This document shows positions 1 to 5,380 of a stretch of DNA of 6,634 bases, piece after piece. Under the pieces are notes generated by a model, which saw only the letters and a program-made list of their open reading frames with translations, made no database searches and was not told the origin of the DNA. The stretch spans positions 1 to 6,634 of the forward strand of contig RHBP01000094.1 in the NCBI GenBank assembly GCA_010030955.1. Direction: 5' to 3'. The position numbers and the translations under genes are program-made. Every line of letters begins with the position of its first letter. Within the stretch, counting starts at the first letter, position 1. Source of the DNA: Synechococcaceae bacterium WBB_10_009 (GTDB lineage Bacteria; Cyanobacteriota; Cyanobacteriia; PCC-6307; Cyanobiaceae).

Positions 1-269
1 GCGCCCGCAGCGCCGGCCTGCCGATCACCGGCGGCTCGATCAGCGCCATGTTCGGCTTCTTCCTCTGCGAGGGCCCGGTGCGCAACTTCGAGGAGGCCAA
101 GGCGGCGGACACCGCCCGCTTCGGCAAGCTGCACCGCGCCATGCTCGAGCGCGGCATCTACCTGGCCCCCAGCGCCTTTGAGGCCGGCTTCACCTCCCTG
201 GCCCACTCCGACGAAGACATCGACGCCACCATCACCGCCTTCCGCGAGTGCTTCGCGGCGGTGGCTTAA
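1..269 (+). CDS. hemL: Glutamate-1-semialdehyde 2,1-aminomutase, C-terminal part (5' truncated by window edge)
   Basis: HemL is a cytoplasmic PLP enzyme that isomerises glutamate-1-semialdehyde to 5-aminolevulinate, the C5-pathway precursor of heme and chlorophyll. Only the last 88 codons are present; the first full codon begins at base 3 and the TAA stop is at 267-269. The recognisable parts are PITGGSISAMFGFFLCEGPV near the start, then NFEEAKAADTARFGKLHRAM, then GIYLAPSAFEAGFTSLAHSD, which is the usual HemL C-terminal block (FxxxHxxMLxxGxYLAPSxFEAGFxSxAH). The PLP-binding lysine lies upstream of the window and cannot be checked. The end matches the expected C-terminus with no sign of damage. 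The ATG at base 48 is an internal methionine, not the start. The gene is immediately followed, 9 nt after its stop, by a transporter operon on the same strand. Confidence 0.93.
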   Translation, partial: ARSAGLPITGGSISAMFGFFLCEGPVRNFEEAKAADTARFGKLHRAMLERGIYLAPSAFEAGFTSLAHSDEDIDATITAFRECFAAVA

Positions 270-274
270 GCCAC
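261..274. repeat. 14-bp perfect palindrome over the hemL stop codon
   Basis: GTGGCTTAAGCCAC is its own reverse complement and contains the hemL TAA stop. As RNA it could form a 5-bp stem with a TTAA loop, but the flanking bases do not extend the stem and no T-run follows. It could be a weak attenuator, a protein site or chance. Confidence 0.25.
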
Positions 275-278
275 GGCC

Positions 279-1526
279 TTGGGCGGACCCTTGGGGTGGA
301 TCACCTGGAACCATGGGGCCCGCCGATGGGGCGGCGCCCTCCTGGCTGGGCTCAGCGTGGGCCTGGTGGGATGCTCCGGCAGCGATCCGCAGGCGCAACG
401 GCCCCTCAACCTGCAACAGGGCGTTCCCGTGGGGGCGGTGCTGGCGCTCTCCGGCAACGCCAACGTTTACGGCCAGGACCAACGGGTGGGTCTGCAGCTG
501 GCCCTGGCCCACTTGAACCAGGCTGGTGGCATCGGCGGCACCCCCTTGCGGCTGGCCATTGAAGACAGCGGCAGCGATGACCCCGGCGCCAACGCCGCCA
601 TGACCCTGCAGATCAACCGCGGCATGCTCGCGGTGATCGGCCCCACCCTCTCCCAGCAGGCCTTCGCGGCGGACCCGATTGCCCAACGGCGCGGCGTGCC
701 CGTGGTGGCCCCGTCCAACACCGCCACCGGCATCCCCCAGATCGGCCACTTCATCAGCCGTGTTTCAGCCCAGAGCTCGGTGATCGCCCCGCTCTCGATC
801 GCCAAGGCGCTGCAGCTGCAGCCCTCGATTCGCCGGGCGGCGGTGTTCTACGCCCAGGACGACGCCTACAGCACCGCCGAAACCACCATTTTTCAGAAGG
901 CGTTGAGCGCCAAGGGGCTCAAACCGGTGACGGTGCAGCGCACCCAATTGGCCGACAACGACTTCCAGAGCCAGATCAGCGCCACCCTGGCCCTCAAGCC
1001 CGACCTGATCGTGCTGAGCCTGCAGGCGGTGGACGGCGGCAACCTGGTGCGCCAACTGCGGGAACTCGGCTACCGGGGCACGATCGTGGTGGGCAACGGC
1101 ATGAACACGCCGAACATCTACCCCATCTGTCAGAAATACTGCGATGGGCTGCTGATCGCCCAGGCCTACAGCCCGGAGCTGAACACCCCGGCCAACCGCG
1201 CCTTCGTGAGCGCCTTCGCCGCCAACCAGGCGGGCAACGGCCGCGGTCCTGCGATCCCCCCCCAGCTCACCGCCCAGGCCTACACCGCCCTGCAGGTGGT
1301 GGGCGAGGCCCTGCAACGGCTCAACGCCCAGCGCCCCCTCAAGGGGCTCACGGTGGCGGAGGCCCGCAGGGGCCTGATGGATGCCATCTTGGCCGGCAGC
1401 TACCAAACTCCCCTCGGGGACATCCGCTTCACCCCCGATGGCGAAGTGGTGCAGACCAACTTTTTTGTGGCCCAGGTGCGCATGAACCCCGACGGCCGCA
1501 GCGGCCGGTTCGCCCTGCTGCCCTGA
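279..1526 (+). CDS. ABC-transporter substrate-binding lipoprotein, branched-chain/neutral amino-acid (LivJ/LivK-like) family, copy 1
   Basis: This is a periplasmic-binding-protein type I (Leu/Ile/Val-binding, Peripla_BP_6-like) receptor that captures an amino acid and presents it to the permeases encoded downstream. It has 415 residues with a TTG start at 279. An in-frame TTG at 291 would give 411 residues, and neither has a good Shine-Dalgarno. No in-frame ATG or GTG precedes the signal peptide, so a TTG start is likely. The N-terminus has an Arg-Arg n-region (15-16), a hydrophobic core (about 20-30) and the lipobox LVGC with Cys32, so the mature protein should be a lipid-anchored lipoprotein. 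The fold is indicated by the opening strand GAVLALSGNANVYGQDQ (52-68), the loop LNQAGGIGG (79-87), EDSGSD (95-100), GPTLSQQ (121-127, likely ligand contact) and APSNTATGIPQIG (144-156). Cys284 and Cys288 form a C-x3-C pair. About half its residues match the next gene. The real substrate is unknown; amino acids are inferred from the family, and the sequence does not look like the urea-binding UrtA. Confidence 0.9.
   Translation: MGGPLGWITWNHGARRWGGALLAGLSVGLVGCSGSDPQAQRPLNLQQGVPVGAVLALSGNANVYGQDQRVGLQLALAHLNQAGGIGGTPLRLAIEDSGSDDPGANAAMTLQINRGMLAVIGPTLSQQAFAADPIAQRRGVPVVAPSNTATGIPQIGHFISRVSAQSSVIAPLSIAKALQLQPSIRRAAVFYAQDDAYSTAETTIFQKALSAKGLKPVTVQRTQLADNDFQSQISATLALKPDLIVLSLQAVDGGNLVRQLRELGYRGTIVVGNGMNTPNIYPICQKYCDGLLIAQAYSPELNTPANRAFVSAFAANQAGNGRGPAIPPQLTAQAYTALQVVGEALQRLNAQRPLKGLTVAEARRGLMDAILAGSYQTPLGDIRFTPDGEVVQTNFFVAQVRMNPDGRSGRFALLP
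1038..1073 (+). repeat. 36-bp exact direct repeat, copy in first binding-protein gene
   Basis: Encodes GNLVRQLRELGY and is identical base for base to 2250-2285, including all twelve wobble positions, although the two proteins share only about half their residues overall. It reflects the tandem duplication of the two genes and either recent gene conversion or strong codon bias. Confidence 0.85.
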
Positions 1527-1529
1527 ACC

Positions 1530-2738
1530 ATGGTTCCGCCTCGCCCCCCTCGCCCCGTGCAGCCGCAGCGCCTGGCGTTGGCGGCCCTGGCCCTGCTGGC
1601 CGCCGGCGGAGTGGTGAGCAGCTGCAGCCGCCAACGGGGCGACCAGCTGCGCCTCGGGGCGGGCATCGCCCTCACCGGCAATGCGGGGCTGCTGGGGCAG
1701 GACGCGCGCACCGGCCTCGATCTGGCCCAGGGGCACTACGCCGACCGGGCGCCTGGGCTGGAGCTGCAACTGGAGGACACCGGCAGCGATGAGGCCGGGG
1801 CCACCGTGGCCTTCCGCCGCCTGATCAACGCCAAACCGGTGGCGATCCTGGGGCCATCGCTCTCCCAACAGGGCTTTGCGGTGATGCCCATGGCCGACCG
1901 CGCCGGCATCCCGGTGATCGGGGTGTCGACCACGGCGGAGGGCATCCCCCAGATCGGCCCCTTCGTGGCGCGGGTGGCCTCACCGGTGACGGTGGTGGCA
2001 CCCCTCTCCCTGGCCAAGGCGGTGCAGCTGCATCCGGGCATCCAACGGGTGGCGGTGTTCTTCGCCCAGGACGACGCGTTCTGCACCTCGGAAACGCAGA
2101 TCTTCCAGCGGGCGATCCGGGCCAAAGGGCTGGAGCTGGTGGCGGTGCAGCGCACCTCGGTGAGCGACACCGACTTCCACATCCCGATCACCAATGTGCT
2201 GCGCAGCCGGCCGCAACTGGTGGTGATTTCGGCGCTGGTGTCCGATGGGGGCAACCTGGTGCGCCAACTGCGGGAACTCGGCTACAGCGGACCGATCGTG
2301 GCCGGCAACGGCCTCAACACCCCGAACATCTACCCGGTGTGCCAACGCCACTGCGACGGGCTGATGATCACCCAGGCCTACAACCCCAAACTCGACAACG
2401 CCAGCAACCGCACCCTGCTCGCCGGGTTCCGGCGCGGCCGCGCCGCCGATGCGGTGCCGCCCCAGGTGACCGCCCAGGCGTTCACGGCCTACCAGGTGGT
2501 GCACGAGGCCCTCGCCACGCTCAAGGGCTCCTTGCCCCAGGGCACCACGCTCACCAGCCTGCCGCTGCCTGAGCTGCGCCAACGCCTGCTCAAAACCCTG
2601 CTGGCGGGCACCTACCAGACGCCCCTTGGGCAACTGCGCTTCACCCCCGAGGGCGACGTGCTGCAGCGCGACTTCAGCGTGGCCCGGGTGCAGATGAACC
2701 CCGATGGCCGCAGCGGCCGCTTTGTGCAGCTGCCCTGA
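1530..2738 (+). CDS. ABC-transporter substrate-binding lipoprotein, branched-chain/neutral amino-acid (LivJ/LivK-like) family, copy 2
   Basis: This is a second receptor of the same family, 402 residues, starting at an ATG 3 nt after the stop of copy 1. The Arg/Pro-rich n-region (3-14), hydrophobic stretch (15-28) and lipobox VSSC with Cys32 mark it as a lipoprotein. It is collinear with copy 1: GAGIALTGNAGLLGQD (43-58), EDTGSDE (82-88), GPSLSQQGF (108-116), STTAEGIPQIG (133-143), FFAQDDAF (177-184), GGNLVRQLRELGY, NTPNIYPVCQRHCDG, and the ending MNPDGRSGRFVQLP. The family loop 'N-x-AGG-I-x-G' seen in copy 1 is replaced by the shorter HYADRAPG (69-76), four residues fewer. It has an extra Cys185 where copy 1 has Ser, plus the shared C-x3-C pair (Cys271, Cys275). 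No Shine-Dalgarno is visible before the ATG, so translation is probably coupled to copy 1. It may widen or shift substrate range, but this is inference. Confidence 0.9.
   Translation: MVPPRPPRPVQPQRLALAALALLAAGGVVSSCSRQRGDQLRLGAGIALTGNAGLLGQDARTGLDLAQGHYADRAPGLELQLEDTGSDEAGATVAFRRLINAKPVAILGPSLSQQGFAVMPMADRAGIPVIGVSTTAEGIPQIGPFVARVASPVTVVAPLSLAKAVQLHPGIQRVAVFFAQDDAFCTSETQIFQRAIRAKGLELVAVQRTSVSDTDFHIPITNVLRSRPQLVVISALVSDGGNLVRQLRELGYSGPIVAGNGLNTPNIYPVCQRHCDGLMITQAYNPKLDNASNRTLLAGFRRGRAADAVPPQVTAQAFTAYQVVHEALATLKGSLPQGTTLTSLPLPELRQRLLKTLLAGTYQTPLGQLRFTPEGDVLQRDFSVARVQMNPDGRSGRFVQLP
2250..2285 (+). repeat. 36-bp exact direct repeat, copy in second binding-protein gene
   Basis: Second copy of the 36-bp block at 1038-1073, 1212 bp downstream and at the equivalent codon positions of the paralogue. 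The bases on either side differ between copies, so the exact match is bounded at 36 bp. Confidence 0.85.
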
Positions 2739-2741
2739 GCC

Positions 2742-3674
2742 ATGCAAGACCTCACCCAACTGCTGCTGAATGGGCTCTCCACCGGGGCGGTCTACGCCCT
2801 GTTCGCCCTGGGCTACACCCTGGTGTTCTCCGTGCTGGGGGTGATCAACTTCGCCCACGGGGCGGTGTTCACCCTGGGGGCCTATTTCACCTATTTCCTG
2901 ATCGGCGGGGCCGCCGGCGCCAACGGTCTGCTGGCGGGGCTGCAGCTGCCCTTCGCCCTGCCCTTCTGGCTGGCCCTGCCCCTGGCGGGGCTGGGGGCGG
3001 CGGCCGTGGCGCTGTTGATCGAGCGCACCGCCTTCGCCCCCCTGCGCCAGCGCAACGCCGATCCCCTGCTGGCCCTGATCACCAGCCTGGGGGCTGGGGT
3101 GGTGCTGGTGAACCTGATCCAGTTGCTGGTGGGCGCCGAGAGCTACGCCATCCCCACCGGCGCCCTGGCGGGGCTGCCGGCGGCGGTGCGCATCGGAGGA
3201 GCCCAGGTGCGCAGCGTGCAGCTGTTGCTGCTGCTGGTGGCCGCCGTGCTGCTCACCCTGCTCACCCTCTGGATCGACGGCACCCGCAGCGGCAAGGGGC
3301 TGCGGGCCGTGTCGGAGGACCCCACCACCGCCCGCCTGCTGGGGATCCCCAGCGATCGGATGATCCAGATCGCCTTTGGCCTCAGCGGGTTTCTGGCGGG
3401 GATTGCCGGTGGGCTGGTGGGGTTGAGCGTGAGCATTGCGGGCCCTTACTTCGGCATTGGCTACGGCCTCAAGGGGCTGGGGGTGCTGGTGCTCGGCGGC
3501 CTCGGCAGCGTGCCCGGTGCGGTGCTGGGGGGGCTGATCATCGGCCTGGCGGAGGCGTGTGTGCCGGCGGATCTCTCCGGCTACCGCGATGTGGTGGCCT
3601 ACGGCTTCCTGTTTGTGGTGCTGCTGGTGCGCCCCCAGGGCCTGCTGGGCCGCGTGCTGCCCAGCAAGGTCTGA
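2742..3674 (+). CDS. livH: Branched-chain amino-acid ABC transporter permease, LivH type
   Basis: This is an integral inner-membrane permease that forms half of the translocation channel with the LivM-type protein. It has 310 residues, the normal size for LivH and shorter than the cyanobacterial urea permease UrtB as I recall it. It is almost entirely hydrophobic. Family marks are LNGLSTGAVYALFALGYTLV (9-28) in the first membrane segment, INFAHG (35-40) followed by LGAY, and the cytoplasmic ATPase-contact segment GKGLRAVSEDPTTARLLGI (184-202). Late in the protein come GLKGLGVLVLGGLGSVPGA and GGLIIGLAE, and near the C-terminus LLVRPQGLLG. The ATG lies 3 nt after the stop of the second binding protein, in a context (TGAGCCATG) almost identical to the junction between the two binding proteins (TGAACCATG). 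There is no Shine-Dalgarno-like sequence, so translational coupling is likely. A run of seven G occurs at 3527-3533. It is an intact gene with no odd gaps. Confidence 0.94.
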   Translation: MQDLTQLLLNGLSTGAVYALFALGYTLVFSVLGVINFAHGAVFTLGAYFTYFLIGGAAGANGLLAGLQLPFALPFWLALPLAGLGAAAVALLIERTAFAPLRQRNADPLLALITSLGAGVVLVNLIQLLVGAESYAIPTGALAGLPAAVRIGGAQVRSVQLLLLLVAAVLLTLLTLWIDGTRSGKGLRAVSEDPTTARLLGIPSDRMIQIAFGLSGFLAGIAGGLVGLSVSIAGPYFGIGYGLKGLGVLVLGGLGSVPGAVLGGLIIGLAEACVPADLSGYRDVVAYGFLFVVLLVRPQGLLGRVLPSKV

Positions 3675-3680
3675 GGGGGG
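3675..3680 (+). promoter_or_regulatory. Likely ribosome-binding site of livM (GGGGGG)
   Basis: Six G end 6 nt before the livM ATG, in the only intergenic gap of the operon longer than 3 nt (12 nt). GGGGG can pair with the CCUCC of 16S rRNA with one G-U wobble, so this is a plausible Shine-Dalgarno. It supports the ATG at 3687 as the start. Confidence 0.5.
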
Positions 3681-3686
3681 AACGCC

Positions 3687-4589
3687 ATGGACGCCCTGCT
3701 GATCGACGCGAGCCTGCTGCAACAGATGCTGATCGGTGCCCTGCTGGGCATCTCGGTGTACCTGCCGCTGCGTTGCGGCCAGTTGTCGTTGGCCACCCCC
3801 GGCTTCTATGCCATCGGCGGCACCCTGGCGGCGTTGCTCTCCACCCGGGTGGATGCCCTGGGGGGAGCCGAGCCGGTGTACCCCCTCAGTTCGGTGCTGC
3901 TGGAAATGCTGCTGGCGGCTGCCCTGGCCGGTGGGCTGGCGGTGGGCATCGGCCGCGTGGTGCTGCGGCTGCGGGGGGTGTATCTGGCCATCGCCACCAT
4001 CGCCCTGGTGGAGATCCTGCGGGTCACCACCCTCAACCAGGAGTCGCTCGGGGGGGCGGTGGGCATCTTCGGCATCCCGCAGCCCTTCCTCGATCCGCAG
4101 GGCTACGCCCTGTTCACCCTGATCGCCCTGGCCCTGGTGTGCTGGCTGTGCGATCGGCTCGAGCGCCAACGGCTCGGCCGCGCCATGGAGGCCATCCGCG
4201 ACGACGAACTGGCCGCCGCCTGCCAGGGCATCGACACCGACCGCACCAAGTTGGTGGCTTTCGTGCTCAGTGCCGTGGTGGCGGCGATCACCGGCGTGAT
4301 CAGCGCCCATTTCCTCAACTCCTGGAACGCCCGGCTCGGCAACTTCGACGCCAGCATCACCACCCTGGCCTTTGTGGTGTTCGGGGGGTCGCGCACCTGG
4401 GCCGGGCCGGTGATTGGGGGGCTCACGCTCACGGCGCTGCCGGAGCTGCTGCGGCCGATCGGCGATCTGCGCCTGATCGTGTTCGGCCTGGTGATCCTGG
4501 TGGGGCCGCTGCTGCTGCCCCAGGGGCTGATCACCCCCGAACGGCTGCGGCTGATCCGCGGGCTGCTGCACCGGGGGGCCAAGCCATGA
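3687..4589 (+). CDS. livM: Branched-chain amino-acid ABC transporter permease, LivM type
   Basis: This is the second channel subunit of the importer, an integral inner-membrane protein of 300 residues. E. coli LivM is longer because of an extra N-terminal region; this size matches the compact LivM form common in other bacteria. Characteristic parts are CGQLSLATPGFYAIGG (30-45, corresponding to the usual SLGxAxFxxIGAY block), LRLRGVYLAIATIALVEILR (93-112), GGAVGIFGIP (122-131), and the cytoplasmic ATPase-contact segment GRAMEAIRDDELAAACQGID (164-183). A late segment reads FVVFGGSRTWAGPVIGG, and after it comes LTLTALPELLR. The usual Tyr of the GAY motif is Thr46 here. The start codon is preceded by six G ending 6 nt upstream. 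The last 4 nt overlap the start of livG (ATGA), implying coupled translation. A run of seven G lies at 4050-4056. Confidence 0.93.
   Translation: MDALLIDASLLQQMLIGALLGISVYLPLRCGQLSLATPGFYAIGGTLAALLSTRVDALGGAEPVYPLSSVLLEMLLAAALAGGLAVGIGRVVLRLRGVYLAIATIALVEILRVTTLNQESLGGAVGIFGIPQPFLDPQGYALFTLIALALVCWLCDRLERQRLGRAMEAIRDDELAAACQGIDTDRTKLVAFVLSAVVAAITGVISAHFLNSWNARLGNFDASITTLAFVVFGGSRTWAGPVIGGLTLTALPELLRPIGDLRLIVFGLVILVGPLLLPQGLITPERLRLIRGLLHRGAKP
4573..4578 (+). promoter_or_regulatory. Possible ribosome-binding site of livG (GGGGGG)
   Basis: Six G inside the end of livM, 7 nt before the livG ATG. The local context CGGGGGGCCAAGCCATGAGC is nearly the same as at the livF start. Runs of G are common in this DNA, so the assignment rests on spacing and on recurrence at three starts. 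Confidence 0.4.
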
Positions 4590-5380
4590 GCAGCGGCACG
4601 GCAAGCGCTGCGGCAGCCCCCCTGCTGGAAACCCGCAACCTGGGGGTGCGCTTCGGGGGCCTGCAGGCCCTCGAGGGGGTGGACCTGGCGGTGCAAGCCG
4701 GCGAGATCTTCGGCCTGCTGGGGCCCAACGGCGCCGGCAAAACCACCCTGTTCAACCTGATCTCCGGCGTCACCCCCGCCGGCAGCGGTGCGGTGCTCTG
4801 GCGCGGCGGCGCCATCCACGGCCTCGACCCCAACCGCATCGCCCGGCTGGGCATCGCCCGCACCTTCCAGAACCTGCGCTTGTTCCAATCGCTCAGCTGC
4901 CGCGACAACGTGCTGGTGGGGCTGCACCGCCAGGCGCGGCTGCCCTGGCCCGATGCGCTGCTGGGCACGCCGCGGGCCCGGCGCCATCACCACCATCTGC
5001 AGGAGCAGGCGCAGGGGCTGCTGGAGCTGTTGGAGATCGGCCCGTTGGGCGATCAGCCGGCCGCCGGCCTCTCCTACGGCGACCGCCGCCGCCTGGAGAT
5101 CGCCCGGGCCTTGGCCAATGCCCCGCAGCTGCTGCTGCTGGATGAACCGGCCGCCGGCATGAACCCCACGGAAAAGGAGGAGCTGCGCCACCTGATCCGG
5201 CGCCTGCGGGACCGCTTCGATCTCACGGTGCTGATCATTGAGCACCACGTGCCGCTGATGCTCGGGCTCTGCGACCGCCTGGCGGTGCTCAATTTCGGGC
5301 GCCGCATCGCCCTTGGCACCCCCGATGCGGTGCGCAACGACCCCGCCGTGATCGAGGCCTACCTCGGGGGGCAAGCATGA
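4586..5380 (+). CDS. livG: Branched-chain amino-acid ABC transporter ATP-binding protein, LivG type
   Basis: This is one of two cytoplasmic ATPase subunits that power import through LivH/LivM. It has 264 residues. The ATG at 4586 overlaps the livM stop as ATGA; the open frame extends much further upstream but codes for nothing recognisable there. Visible motifs are the Walker A GPNGAGKT (46-53, Lys52), the Q-loop ARTFQNLRLF (91-100, Gln95), the signature LSYGDRRRLEIARALA (162-177), the Walker B LLLLDEP (182-188, Glu187) and the switch histidine in IIEHHV (His220). The long insert between Q-loop and signature (about 112-145) and the ending DPAVIEAYLGG are LivG features that separate it from LivF. 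In the signature the usual Gln after Gly is Asp166, a variant I recall in other LivG proteins. A run of four His (134-137) lies in the helical insert. All catalytic residues are present, so it should be active. Confidence 0.95.
   Translation: MSSGTASAAAAPLLETRNLGVRFGGLQALEGVDLAVQAGEIFGLLGPNGAGKTTLFNLISGVTPAGSGAVLWRGGAIHGLDPNRIARLGIARTFQNLRLFQSLSCRDNVLVGLHRQARLPWPDALLGTPRARRHHHHLQEQAQGLLELLEIGPLGDQPAAGLSYGDRRRLEIARALANAPQLLLLDEPAAGMNPTEKEELRHLIRRLRDRFDLTVLIIEHHVPLMLGLCDRLAVLNFGRRIALGTPDAVRNDPAVIEAYLGGQA
5366..5371 (+). promoter_or_regulatory. Possible ribosome-binding site of livF (GGGGGG)
   Basis: Six G inside the end of livG, 5 nt before the livF ATG, in the context CGGGGGGCAAGCATGAGC. The run also encodes part of the Leu-Gly-Gly ending that is common in LivG proteins, so coding constraint could explain it equally well. 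Confidence 0.4.

Noticed and set aside
313..516. ATG at 313 as a start for a separate small protein or for the first receptor
   Set aside because: It is out of frame with the receptor, and the frame gives a Trp/Pro-rich string without domains. The lipobox and fold are in the TTG-started frame.
765..1868. Open frame of 367 codons on the - strand across the two receptor genes
   Set aside because: A composition artefact opposite genes with clear family motifs; no domain could be seen.
2983..3430. Possible G-quadruplex clusters in livH
   Set aside because: Several G runs are close together, but four regular runs of three or more with short loops are not clearly present, and such clusters are expected from Gly/Val/Leu codons in G+C-rich DNA.
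3557..4585. In-frame upstream extension of livG by 343 codons across livH and livM
   Set aside because: The extension is Gly/Arg/Pro-rich, matches no family and overlaps two clear permeases. The ATPase fold begins just after the ATG at 4586, which has the typical ATGA overlap.
1980..4604. Open frame of 874 codons on the - strand, antisense to receptor copy 2, livH and livM
   Set aside because: Its product is a low-complexity Gln/His/Gly-rich string with no recognisable domain. It mirrors the G/C-ending codons of three clear + strand genes, and such antisense frames are common at this G+C content.
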